64,000 nt of DNA from Setomelanomma holmii. Taxonomy: Eukaryota > Ascomycota > Dothideomycetes > Pleosporales > Phaeosphaeriaceae. Both the position numbers and the translations under genes were made by a program. Position 1 is the stretch's first letter. Every line of letters begins with the position of its first letter. The stretch covers positions 98,843 to 162,842 of the forward strand of contig ML978232.1 of assembly GCA_010015745.1 (NCBI GenBank), in the 5' to 3' direction. Below are positions 1 through 11,961 of the stretch, piece after piece. A model generated the notes under the pieces. That model was given only the letters and a program-made list of their open reading frames with translations. It had not been told where the DNA came from and made no database searches.

Positions 1-3000
1 GCTGCAGGAAGAAGGCGAGAGTAGCAAATGAGATCATGAAAACGAAGGAAAGAAGTGTGCGTGTGGAAGAAGAAGGAACTGAAGTGAGGATAGGCGATCG
101 AAGTCCGAACAAGCGCGGGCTGACTAAAATGGCGTCCACTCCATTGGGAAGCGGCCACTGGCAGGTATGAACACACCAACAAATCAGCACTATGAGCTCT
201 CCTAGAAGCGCTGACCTGATATCTTACATTGTTCAGCAATATGAGGATATACACACGTCAATTGCGATGTTAATGCTCGTGAAGCTAACTTCATCATCAC
301 AGTCCTGCTTCGACGTTACTAGTACTGTCGGCTGTCGACTTGCTCGGGTTTTACGAGATGTCTGGATACTTGCTGTTGCAAAACGAAAACCCTAATGTAG
401 CATGTTTGGTGGTCAACGTAGACATAGCATCATGAGTCTTGAGAGGGCAATAGCACGCCTGTCATCATAATAGGGAATCCTGACGATACAAGCGTGCAAA
501 CACAAGTCATAACGACGGCAACCAAATTGAGCTCATGGTCACCTTTGGCTCTTTCATGTTAGAACTACGCCATTAGTGTTGATGCGGCTCTCCCCGCATT
601 ATGTCGAGATGAGCGCTTCTGCAGCTGCAGTGGGCGTCGGGATCAGCCGTGCGGATGACTCGCAGTGCGAGCACATTGGTCTATCTTTATGATAGGTATG
701 AAGTACTGGAGTTATGGGCCATGCTCTGAATGAAACATTGACATCCTGAAGCCTTCGTAATGCCGGAAGAACGAGAACTGGCTATGAGGATTATGCAAAT
801 TAGTTGAGTTGCAGTGAGCGCAAAACCATTGACCAAAGCCTAGGGACTCGCCTGATGCTCGTTTGACCCTTGAACAACTATTGGCCGTTCTTTGGTTTTC
901 TGCAGTCGTACTCAGGGCCACGAGCTTCGTCTGTCCGCCTGTCACAGTTGAAGTATGCTCATCGTATGATACCGGGCAAAGCCCGAGACACACCCTCAAG
1001 CCACGTTCCCCGCTTTTCTCCATGATCTCGGGTCCCTGCAACACCACGGCACACAATCGCGTCTATCTCGTGATTTTGTGCTGGTTGGTATGGTGTTGTG
1101 TACCTTTGAAATGACGTATCGTTCTTTGGCAGGCTTGACATGTGTTCGGATGCATGGGCAGGGTAGCTGCGCTGGCTTATACTTCTCCATGTCTTCCGAC
1201 TGGTACGTGTCCCACGTAGGTCGTCTCCGGATAAGGTTGGCCAACCATCAAGGTAGTAATCTGCGAAGTGAGAACCGCTTGACAGTAGTCCTGCTCGTTT
1301 AGTCTTGCTGCGCAGAACTTTTAGCGCAGCATTGCACCAAGTCATTTCAACAGCGATCAGAACAACCAAGCTGAGTTTGTGAAGGAGACCTGCGACTCAT
1401 TGGCGGCTGCGATCATTCGACGTATCTGTTACCGTAGAGCATGTGAATTTCCACAGAGCATGTCGTGGAGGGGAATAGCAGAGACGCGTCGTGTGACGAT
1501 CAGCTGGAACGAGATAAGATAGCCGAACTCATGTAAGCGCCGTTGGCCTGGAAGTTCCGCCCGCCCACTCGTCCGCTCTTCCTCTTCCATTACACCATCG
1601 CGCGCCATCGCCAGAATTATCAATGTTATGCAAACTGGGTACCTTCGGCTTATGATTACAGGCGACGAACAGGGGGCGGATCCGCCGCGGCCCTTCCTCT
1701 CCCCGCATGATGCAGAAGCCTGGCCTCACCGCCCGCTAGTTCTTGCAAAAGAGATCTCGTCAAAAGCAATAGCGCTCACATGGCCACGAGTCGGCGCGAA
1801 GCAGCGGACGAATTCTATGCAGTGTCGGTAAATTACTAGACTTTGGAGAGGAATTGAGCCTATAGCAGGACGTTCAACGCGACGTGCGGCCGCTCGCGTC
1901 ATGCTCTTACACCAGCACCGACGCTTCGTAAGACAAAATCCCACGGCCTGTGACCACATAGCAGCAGGCTTACACCAACGTGGTGGTGTTAGCAGATCTT
2001 GACCCGCTCATTTGCAGGCTTCTAACGCGTCAAGCTTGCCTGGGCTCGGAAAGGCTCTACGAAGTGGAACCACATGGGTAAGCTGAAATTACCCTCTCCA
2101 GTCGTCTCCGATTTTCTATATCTGTGGTGTTGAGCGCGCTTCACGCTCCTTCGCGCTGCATCACTAGACCTCGGAGTTACTTACCCAAGTTCAACTCGTG
2201 AACCCGAAAGTTGCCTTTGAGCCGAGCCTCACTACTTTCATAAGACTCGACTACCCTACGTGAATTTCTGGAAACGACAATCCCGTCTCCTGCGTGTTAT
2301 CTCCATCTCACTCGCATCTCCACTCTGCCGCGTCAAACACTCCGCCCACATCCGCCAAGCCACCTTGATCATCGGCCAGCACCTTAAAGTCCGTCGATAT
2401 CACCAAGCAACATCGCCTGCCCCATTATTCACAAACAATTCTGGGACTCGTAAAGATTTATACAACTTGCGCAAGAGCACCAAACGCGGAGCTTTCCAGC
2501 AAGACTACTCGACGACCCTCGCCAAGCGTGTTCGAGCCAAATAGCAGCCTCGTCTTGAAGGAGACCCAAACACCAAGACTCTTGGACTATTGTTTCACAC
2601 TCTAGCCGCCACGCAAACACAATCAAGAGCCTGTGCAGTCCTAACAAACACGCATACGCTGAGGCTTGGTTGACGATCTGATCATCTGCGCCGCGACAAT
2701 CTGCTGCAGCGGAAGATCCCCTGTGCGCCGGACCACTAGGAACGGAGCGTGCGACATCAAAGCTTCACAGCCAAGCACACTGCGCGACATCCCGCGCTGC
2801 ATCTCTACGCGGCCACTGTGAAGCAAGGCTGCTGATCCTCCTACCGCCGCCTGAATAATCGGCTCGTTGACTGACCGACCTGCATACGCCGTGCAGGAAG
2901 CCAGTACGCGACTCCGCAGCGGACTCACCGAGATTGCTTTTTGAATTTGTCGAAGAATAATTCAATCAGTCACAGAAGTCATCTGACACACGCCGTTATC

Positions 3001-3276
3001 CCACATCCCACCCCTTGTTAGACCCACGGAAACCTGGCGGGATAGCTTGGCGAATCTAAACCCTGGTTGTATGCACAACTAAACTTCTGGAACTCTGGGG
3101 CACGCACGTACACCACTCCACATTTACGATACAAGTTTAGCTTCGAGAGAACACATATAAGGCACCTACGACCCCTCTCACCGAGTCCAGCAACTCACTT
3201 CTTCCATCACTTTCAACAACATCTACCACGACCATCTTACCTCAACTTCAACCATAAAGACCACCACTCTGGCGCA
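1..3276. other. No gene seen
   Basis: Open frames here are short (at most 136 codons), overlap each other on both strands and carry no motif I recognise. About 2130-2620 is pyrimidine-rich on the plus strand. About 3170-3276 is also CT/CA-rich, which fits the leader of the gene that starts at 3277. Confidence 0.5.
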
Positions 3277-3657
3277 ATGTCTTCCTCCTACCACATCCCG
3301 TTTCCCCGCGCCTTCCTCGCTGTCAACACTCCGGTCAAAGGCTCCTCTCCCACTGCCGCCGTCAGCACATCTCCCACCGACACCGTTCAGCCCCAGCAGC
3401 CTGATCACGGGTTTCTTTCCAACCGGGCATCTGCCCACCCGCGCAACGCCTCCATCTCCAGCACTGCCAGCGATGCCAGCACTGCCTCTGCATCTGTTGG
3501 CGTCGCGCCACCTTCTCCCCCAACCCAGGCTGCCACTTCACCGGTCCTGGGCGCGAAGGTGTTTTCTCCTCTGGCGGTTAATGCAAGGCACGCGGTTGTC
3601 CCGAGCTTGGCGGATATGACGCCTGTGGCGCGGAGTGCGTTTTTGTCGAACAGGTAA
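3277..3657 (+). CDS. Small Ser/Thr/Ala/Pro-rich hypothetical protein
   Basis: Reads 126 codons from an ATG in the context GCGCAATG. The product is low-complexity and rich in Ser, Thr, Ala and Pro (for example around residues 20-100), with no membrane segment or catalytic motif, so it is probably largely disordered. Codon use is strongly C-biased at third positions, which supports real coding. The frame is open further upstream to 3067, but that stretch looks like a CT-rich leader. The stop is embedded in AACAGGTAATTT, which could also be an intron donor, so a further short exon downstream cannot be excluded. I do not recognise the family. Confidence 0.55.
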   Translation: MSSSYHIPFPRAFLAVNTPVKGSSPTAAVSTSPTDTVQPQQPDHGFLSNRASAHPRNASISSTASDASTASASVGVAPPSPPTQAATSPVLGAKVFSPLAVNARHAVVPSLADMTPVARSAFLSNR

Positions 3658-5550
3658 TTTTCTTATCATCTGAGATATGGATGTACGGATGTGTACTTAC
3701 GTGTGCGAAGAGGTCCGGGTTGGTGAATTTGCGCTGGGTGTTGACGGAAAATGGGGATTTCGCGTGCTGGCAATGCGATGGAATTTGAAGAAGGGTTGAG
3801 AGAGCGAGCAAGCGGGCGGCGTTTTACGATGATCACGATACCACTATTTTCCATCTTGCTGCATGTATGCACGCAAAAGTCTACAAAGCCATATAACAAA
3901 TGGGGGCGGTGGACAGGGCGTTTTTGGCTTCTAGGATTGTCAGGACAGATTGACTTCCACAACATACATACTCACTGGGAATTGAATGATTAAAAAACTT
4001 ATCCCTTTGATTTTCCTTGACTGCGCAGATGACTGGTCGGGAAGACGACTTGCTCAATCCACCGGAGTAAGTGGGTATGTTGGATATGCAGCTAGCCCAC
4101 CGCCTACCATCCATAGTCCCCACGCATTATAAACAAAGCTTATCAATGCTTGTACAGCCTGTGTGCCGTGCCGTGCTGCTCCACTCAACAACGAATGCGC
4201 ACTGATACGAATGACCATGGCATGTAATGCACCAACGACACTCGCGACATCAAGCGGGATTGAGGTGGCTTGCCCAAGCAAGCTAAATCTACTCATGATA
4301 CCTAGCAGCGTCACGGACGACGCTGTAGCCCGGGAGATTGTGCCGTGCTGGAGCCAGAAACGAGCGATTGTTTTCAAAGAGGAGCCAGCTTCGTCAGAGG
4401 ATAGGATTTCAACATGTGTGAAGTCGTGGTGATTTTGAGCTGGTGCCGACTGTTAGCTTTGCGGGAAACCGATGGGAGTACTGAGGGCTGTATCATGGTA
4501 ATTTCACCTGTGAGGAAATGTTCATTACACTGCGCGTTACCCATCATCTCTGGGTATCCGGTGCTATCATTGTCCACAGCAGGCTCGGCTGTGTTCGTTG
4601 CCATGTGGCATGCCATGTGGCATGCCAGTGCCGATCCAATTTGATCAAAAGCGGTACCCCACAACAACTGCGCAATTGCGCAAACAGATGCTTGTCGTGA
4701 CAGAAATGATTGGCTGCCACACTGTGGCGTTTGCTGATTCCCCCAGCTCGATCGCACCTTGTTCGTCAATCACTCCAGCTCAATCAGGCCTGTGAAAGCC
4801 CGAGACTGAGATCCACGTGCGACTCACGTTGAGTGTGCATCTGGGTAGGTGGTAGAATTTAAAGTGCGCTTTCTTTCAATGAAGCTTTCAATGTCGATGT
4901 CCTATAGGTTGTGACCATACCCCTCGCAATCCAATCCGCTCTGCTCGCTGCCGCAATGTATTCAAAACTCGCTCTTAATTCGACGAAGAGTACTGAGTGG
5001 TGCCGCTCAAGACTGACGTGCTGTTTGGAGCCGGTTGAAATGTTCGGTCTGCTCTCGGCGCGGCTCCAAGACAGCTGGCGGATTGACTCGAGGAAGAAGT
5101 GACACAAACATCGTAAGAAGAGACTATAGCGTACCAGTCCCGCGCGCAAAGAAACAGACCCCAGTAACATGTAGGAGGAATCGAGTCCTCGCGTCAACTT
5201 TTTCTCAGACCGAAAGCAAGCACTAAGCTCGGGATGGGTGTGCAAAACATGCAAAAGAGACAAGAATGTTTGTCGATTGAGCCTCAGGATCGACGGGCGC
5301 AACACAAGTGTCCATTGTTGCCGGCTTCCAAAAACACAAAGTATCCCCAGGGAATCTTAAAACGCCAAGAAACTCCAATGCTGCGCTCTGCTAAATGGCT
5401 AGAGGCAATGATATCTCCCAAAAGTCCTGAGTCGTGGCCGAGAATGTGCATAGAAATGGCACGACCGGGGAATGATCGTAAGGGCTCGTGTATTATGTAG
5501 TAAAGTGGGAGTGTTCGCGCGGTATGAACAGCGATCGAGGCGCCGGAGAA
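3658..5550. other. No gene seen; small tandem repeat near 4600
   Basis: I see no convincing gene on either strand. A short direct repeat of a GCCATGTGGCAT-like unit lies at about 4598-4626. The right part presumably holds the 3-prime flank of the G-alpha gene, which ends at 5551 on the minus strand. Confidence 0.45.
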
Positions 5551-6863
5551 TTATAGGATGCCCGAGTCTTTTAATGCATTTTGCAGTATTGTTTCTTTGA
5601 CGGCAGCGAAGACGAGTCGAATATTCGATGTGTCGGTGGCTTGTGTGAGGCTGAAAAAGTCAGCAGATTGCAGGTTACTAGTTGAGCAAGCGCATCTTAC
5701 TGAGGATATAGGTTGAGGTGAGCGCGGTTGACCTGGTTGAATCTCCAGAGCAGATACTTGGCGGCGCGGTTCACATCGTTGCCGCCAGAGTAATCCGGGA
5801 AGTAGTTGCCCAGTGGCGAACGCGCAAGTTTCGCCTTGAACAAGTCTACCTTGTTGAGGAAGAGGATGATACTGGTTCTCATGAACCACCGGCTGTTGAC
5901 TACCGAGTCGAACAGCACTAAGCTCTCCATCATCCGGTTCTAGATGCGCGAGTCAGTGGCAGAGCAACGAGTCATTTCTGGATGCATACCTGTGAGCTCT
6001 CTTCCAATAGCACTTGATCGTACTCGCTCAATGCCACGCAGAAGATGATTGATGTGACATTTTCGAAACAATGTATCCATTTCTTGCGTTCGCTTCGTTG
6101 GCCACCCACGTCAAACATGCTATTTCATATTAGCCGACACGCCTGAGGGGTGTTTGAAGAGGCACGCACTGAATGCTTAGCTGGCCCATTGTGAATCTCG
6201 TTTCGTAGATACCGGTCGTCTTGGTACGCGCTCGCAGGACGTCCGACTCGACGGGGATGTAGTTGGGGTCTGCTATCCGCTCGACTTCGTCGAAGAAGCT
6301 GCAAATGTCAGCGGAGTGGTATCATCAACTTGTCAGACATCGTACTATGGCGCGGAATCCATCAGATAAAACTCGCTCGAGTGCTCAAGCACCTTGGGGA
6401 TACACGGGTCGCGCCACATGGCTGTTATGGCTTGGCCCACCCGTACGTCGAGCGGCTTCTCTGGGTCGGGGTCCACAGTGTAGTCGACGAGGTAGCTGCA
6501 ATACTCGTCGTTGCCCGGAGCTTCGGGCTGTATCTCGAATTGTCGCATTGCCCCAATGAGGGCCTTTGCGCAGTCGATGACGTTCTTGTAGATGGTCAGG
6601 CGGTACATGGCGAGCTCCTCCTGGGTGTAGCCATTCTGGTGGATAATCTTCATCTGCTTGACGATGGTCGACTTGCCGCTCTCGCCGGAGCCTGTCGCGC
6701 GTTAGCAAGCCTGACGCCATAGCCGGCCTCAGCTCTTACCCAGCAGCAGGATCTTGCATTCTCGCCGTAACCGCCGCGAGTCCTCCTCGAGCTTGCGGTC
6801 AATGGCCTGGCTGCGCTTCTTCTGCTCGACATCGTCGTTGTTGGTGCTCATGCAGATGCCCAT
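5551..6863 (-). CDS. Heterotrimeric G protein alpha subunit, class III (GNA-3/GanB-like)
   Basis: Six exons on the minus strand (6863-6740, 6691-6346, 6298-6170, 6119-5990, 5939-5701, 5650-5551) join to 1068 nt, or 355 residues, the normal length for the family. The N-terminus MGICMS carries the Gly2 myristoylation and Cys4 palmitoylation sites. The P-loop GSGESGKS is at about residues 42-49, followed by the MKIIHQNGY helix. The switch II motif [12 protein letters not shown] and the base-recognition motif NKVD are present. The C-terminus KDSGIL differs from the CGLI end of the GNA-1/FadA class and fits the fungal class III subunits. By family knowledge these act at the plasma membrane upstream of adenylate cyclase/cAMP in growth, conidiation and nutrient sensing. 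The five introns are 47-50 nt. GNA-3/GanB is named from family memory and not from a search. Confidence 0.96.
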
Positions 6864-9814
6864 GCTGGCGGAGGCTGGCTGCGGCTCGCGGCCGCGGGAG
6901 AATGGAGGATGTCGGGCGGGGACAATGACGGGGCGCTAGGCTCAGCGCGTCGCAAGGGAGTTGTCGCTGGTGTTCGGCGGCGGCGCGAGACAGCGTTCCA
7001 GGTGGGCGGCCGCGTGACGATGCAGCAGCGTTGGCGGCGATGTTGACGCTTCCGTCGGTCTGAGCTGCCAGATGCTAGACAGCTCCAGCTCCGTCAAAGG
7101 GGCGCGCAGGCAGTGTCAGCGCAGAGAGGGGCCGCCAGCGCGGATGTCGACAGCAGCGAGGGAGTGCTGCAATGGCGTCGGTGAAGGGGCCTGGTCACGG
7201 CGTGTGTGCGTAGAGCGTCGTGGTGGATGTCGTAGCATGCACTTGCGCTGGTCGGGGAGAAAGACGGGGCGGCTGGAGGCCTGTGCGGGCACGCCTTGCT
7301 CATCAACTAGGTAGGGGCTAAGGACCACGGGAGATCAGGGCTCTCAAGCGCGCGAGGGCCGTTGCATGCAGCCGGCTGGTGGGAAACGCTGCGCCGTGTC
7401 TGTGAATGCTGGGGGACCAAGATTGCGGAGAGCGTGTCCTTCACTGGGACGTGGACGCTAGATGCAGTGCGATTGCAAGAGTGGAGGTGCAGCGCCACGA
7501 CGGGAAATGGAGCTGGAGTGTCTGAAGCTAAGCCTCATCAAACCAATTCTCCAAGATGCAGCGGCCATGCATCGACCAGCAATCAGCGGAAACTAGCACG
7601 AGCCAGCGACGGGACAGCGCTGGGCGGATGTGGTGGCGACTGTGTTTGTGCGGGCAAAGTGACAGACGGATGGAGGGCAGTGGTAGGACGGAGATGCGCT
7701 GCGAGGCCTGAGTCTGAGACGAAGCATGAAGTTGTATGCACGCCATCAGCCATGAGTTCGTGGCTGGTCGTCCCGTTATTGGTAGAGCGCCCGTGGGAGA
7801 TGATTTCGGGACATTGCTACCGCATGCTGCGCGCTCACAGCACATTTCTTACACGGCCAGCGCCGCGGCTGTGTCTGCTGCACAATCTAGATCACCATAC
7901 ACTGCACTCAGTTCTGACGGCGCCCTCTTCATCGATGCAGCGTTCGGCTATGATCAGAGCTCCAGCTGGACTCGCCCTGCGGAGTACTTGCGGCTGTCTA
8001 TCCGACCGTCTCCTCACAGCAGCCCGCCCGTGTCCTGCGATTGGCAGCCACTGCGAGCTCCTGTTGTAACTCTGACGAGCAACCGTTTTCAATCTTCACC
8101 TCTCCACCAGGCTAGCCCCAAATCTGGAGCCTGCGTCTATATTAAGGACCACACGTTGTCGACTGCTCACTGCTCTCTGCAGTTCGATTCTGGCCCCTGG
8201 AGGGTTGTCAGCCTGGCTGTCTCCAAGCATGCTTCATTAACCACTTTCTAACCCTCCCAATCGCTCGGTTCGTGCGACGCGGGCATCGCTGTTTCTGTGC
8301 ACTCGCCAATTGCCCTTAGACTCCGTCGATGAAAATGTGTGAAGTCAAATGTCGAGGCGCATTCGATTATGCTGCAACGCCTCACTGCACGCTCTCGGGC
8401 TCGATGGAGCACTCAAAATGCACTGCATTCCTTAGACCAACGTTGGTCGCACAAAATAATCAAGGTGAAGATCCTGGGTTGTCACCTGTCCTTCCACGTT
8501 GTTCAGCGATCTGGGCGATCACACTCCCTGCAGCTGCGGTGGCTCGCGCGCTTGCTCGGAGAGAGCCGAAGACATGCCTCGTGGGCGTGGTGCAAGTCGC
8601 ACAGCTTGACTCGATTCAGCACAGCGATGGACTCATCGACTTGAGGTACACAATCTTAAATGCAAATGTACTGGAGCTGTGATTAACACCACCTCCCTGC
8701 CATGCCTCCCACCACGTCTTGGATAGGCTTGGCCTGAATATATTCCATTTCTCACAAGTGCATTTATGATAAAATGAGACTTTAATACGCTGAGTTTCTT
8801 TCATCACGACTTCGCCGACTTTGTGTAGCTTGCCCTCTGAACATCGCAGCATCGACCTCGCCGAGCACTATCATCAGTTCTAGAGATTAGAACGTCAGCA
8901 AGGCAAAATTCTGCCCGTACAGAATCTTTTCTTTCATGGTGCCCTGCAGAAGCCTCTTCACTACAGGGACAACGTGCCATGTGCTGGATATGTCAATCAT
9001 CATACTCATCTTCGCGCTCGCCGAATTGCTAGAAGATCTTGGCTGAGCATGGCAATTCACAGTGATGACTCAGCATTCCCATGTCAAGCCACGCGAAGAC
9101 AGGACGAATGCGGTATTTTACATCTGACGTGCAGACATCGGAGGAGGGGTACTTTGCAAACAAGAAAGACCACCACCGGCAATAACGCTTGAATAGTTCT
9201 GCAAACTTGGCCTGGCTGATAGCGGTGTGCAAGATGGGCAAGTTAGACCAGGCATGGGAAAATTGAATCGCGACCAATACGTCATTGTTAATTCCCGAAA
9301 CAGGTCGGGGTGGCCAGCGTTACCACCCCAGCGCATCTCTCCGCCGTGTTCCTGTGCCCCTCTTCTGCCCTCCAACCTCTGCTCTCTCACAAGCACAAGT
9401 CTCGCCCTGTCCTGGCAGTGATCAGCGCTGCCCGTCACTATCTCTTCGAGTCCCGATCCCTTTCGCCAATCCCTGTGTTGCCCTTGTCGGCCCCTCTGTT
9501 AGTCCGCGCGCGTTTGTTGTTCAACACCACGTCGACGAGGAACTGTCCAGCTGCTGCACGCACGTAATTCAGCAGACCCGGAAGAACCCTCCGTATCTCC
9601 AGGTGCAAGACTCGAGGTCGTTGTTTTTGCCTCTATCCTCGGAACGCCCCCACCGACCCAATCCGGGACGCTGCCCTGTCCTAGCTGGAGGTCGTCTAAA
9701 TCGCAAACCTGCTAGAGCCACCACCACTCTTCCGCCCACACCCACACCAACACCTCTTTTCCGCAGACACTCCCACACGCGCCAGTCGCAGGAACCTCAC
9801 CACTACACATCACC
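6864..9814. other. Divergent intergenic region between G-alpha and MAP kinase genes
   Basis: About 2.95 kb separates the G-alpha start (minus) from the MAP kinase start (plus). 6864-8100 is GC-rich with long chance open frames in several phases, one of 235 codons, and none shows a domain. 9300-9814 is strongly pyrimidine-rich with CA/CT runs, as expected for the promoter and leader of the kinase gene. I see no RNA gene. Confidence 0.5.
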
Positions 9815-11281
9815 ATGGCTGAATTCGTGCGCGCACAGATTTTCGGCACGACGTTCGAGATCACGAGCAGGTATGGCGTGCCCCACGTTGCGCTACAGCG
9901 CGGTACTGACAGCGGCAAGATACACTGACCTGCAGCCAGTGGGCATGGGAGCCTTCGGTCTCGTCTGGTGAGTATATGCATGCGATGCAGGGGAAGCGCG
10001 GATTAACAACAACACAGCTCCGCAAAGGACCAGCTCACAAGCCAGGCCGTGGCCATCAAGAAGATCATGAAGCCATTCAGCACTCCGGTCTTGTCCAAGC
10101 GCACATACCGTGAATTAAAGCTTCTCAAGCATCTCCGACACGAGAATGTGGGCATGCCAGAAATCCCATGTTGCGGATGCAAATTTTGACGCGGCGCAGA
10201 TCATCAGTTTGAGCGATATCTTCATCTCCCCATTGGAGGACATGTGCGCAACTAGACCTTCTACATTCCAGGATGCACGCTGATTTGGCTAGCTATTTCG
10301 TCACCGAACTCCTTGGTACCGATCTCCATCGTCTCCTCACTTCCCGGCCGCTGGAGAAGCAGTTCATCCAATACTTCCTCTATCAGATCCTGGTACGTGG
10401 CAAACTTCGCAAGAACATTGAGGCTTGGCTGACCTGTGTAGCGTGGTCTGAAATACGTGCACTCCGCCGGTGTCGTCCATCGTGATTTGAAGCCCAGCAA
10501 CATCCTCGTAAACGAGAACTGCGATCTCAAGATTTGCGACTTTGGTCTCGCCCGTATACAGGATCCTCAGATGACCGGATATGTGTCCACCCGATACTAC
10601 CGAGCCCCTGAAATTATGCTCACATGGCAAAAGTACGACGTGGAGGTGGATATCTGGAGTGCGGGCTGTATTTTCGCGGAGATGCTCGAGGGCAAGCCCC
10701 TGTTCCCCGGAAAGGACCACGTGAATCAGTTCTCCATCATCACAGAGCTTCTCGGAACACCTCCAGATGATGTTATTCAGACCATTTGCAGCGAGAACGT
10801 AGGTCATATCCCACAGAAATGTTGTGGTTCGTGCTAATTTCCTGCAGACGCTGCGCTTCGTCCAATCACTACCCAAGCGCGAGCGACAACCTCTGGCGAA
10901 CAAGTTCAAGAATGCTGAACCGGCTGGTGTGTACACCGATTTCTCAGTCACTAGGTATCTCGCTGACAATTTATAGCTGTTGACCTGCTGGAGAATATGC
11001 TAGTCTTCGACCCGAAGAAGCGTGTACGAGCGGAGCAGGCTCTCGCCCACCCATACCTCGCCCCCTACCACGACCCGACTGACGAGCCAGTCGCGGAGGA
11101 GAAGTTCGATTGGTCATTTAACGATGCTGATCTGCCCGTGGATACATGGAAAATCATGATGTGAGTTGCTATCCAGCCACTTGTTCATACATGAAGACTG
11201 ACAGATTCTAGGTACTCCGAAATTCTTGACTACCACAACGTTGATGCTGCTGCACAGGAGCAAGGAGAGAACGGCAGTTGA
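9815..11281 (+). CDS. Hog1/SakA-type stress-activated MAP kinase
   Basis: Nine exons (9815-9870, 9920-9967, 10018-10147, 10200-10243, 10293-10392, 10442-10798, 10848-10926, 10977-11160, 11212-11281) join to 1068 nt, or 355 residues. Visible motifs are the glycine-rich loop GMGAFGLV (about 27-34), VAIKK with the ATP-binding Lys at about 49, catalytic HRDLKPSN, DFG, and the activation loop with TGY at about 171-173. TGY, not TEY, places it in the p38/Hog1 class. The C-terminal region has the conserved WSFNDADLPVDTWK stretch and the common-docking area. Role by family knowledge: last kinase of the osmotic/oxidative stress cascade, which enters the nucleus when dually phosphorylated. All introns are about 50 nt. 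The TGA stop gives the typical length. Confidence 0.97.
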
Positions 11282-11961
11282 TTGCAGCTATAGATATTTG
11301 GATCGTGCATTCTCGAAACCATTTCTCGGAGCAGGGCGGCCCATATTGCGCAGGCTTGGTGTTACCGTTCGCCTACTGCAGGTGGATTGCGGGGTTTGTA
11401 ACGATTTTCACGTCATGGGCAAAGGTGCTGCGGACTCGTAGATGGGGACAGAGCCTGGTGCGTTGGATCACCGTGGCGAGTATACAGGGAACTTCAGGGT
11501 GCGGCAATCATGCCTAGCTAGAAAGTGAATCAATACCAATCAAATGCAATTTTGCGTAGTTGTGAAGGGGTTGTTTAGCACTCTTCATATCAAGTAGTGG
11601 CTGTTATTATGAGTTGTCCACCGCATAGTAGCAAATGCATGACCCAATTGGATTGGCTATTGTAGCAGAAATAGAGAAATCCGTCGTCAGACAAGGATTG
11701 CTCGTCACTCCACATCTGACCGCTCGAGCTCCTTCGTCCCGTACCGTCACACGGGAGCCGGTCGGTCAGCGCGATCTACCAGATCTGCCGAGGCGCGATG
11801 ACGCAAGCGGCCTAGCCTCGCAAGGCTGGAGGACGAACCTTGGACTTTCGTCACCGCATCCTCGCACGCGTCCTGCCACTTTGAGGACGCGAGCCTTCTC
11901 ATGGCTCCATGACAGTTGTCCTCTCGCATTGATCGCACTTACTCACAGACTAGCAAGCACC
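11282..11961. other. Intergenic, no gene seen
   Basis: Contains the 3-prime flank of the MAP kinase gene and the promoter/leader of the AVL9-like gene. No domain-bearing frame is visible. Confidence 0.5.

Noticed and set aside
2641..2928. Minus-strand frame of 95 codons
   Set aside because: Resembles a protein superficially, but overlaps another frame of similar length and shows no domain; not enough to call.
5100..5220. tRNA-like T-arm sequence (AGGAATCGAGTCCT)
   Set aside because: No matching acceptor, D or anticodon stems could be placed around it on either strand.
7362..8251. Long plus-strand open frames (up to 235 codons) upstream of the G-alpha gene
   Set aside because: GC-rich DNA with overlapping frames on both strands, no domain, and no coherent codon bias; chance frames are the simpler reading.
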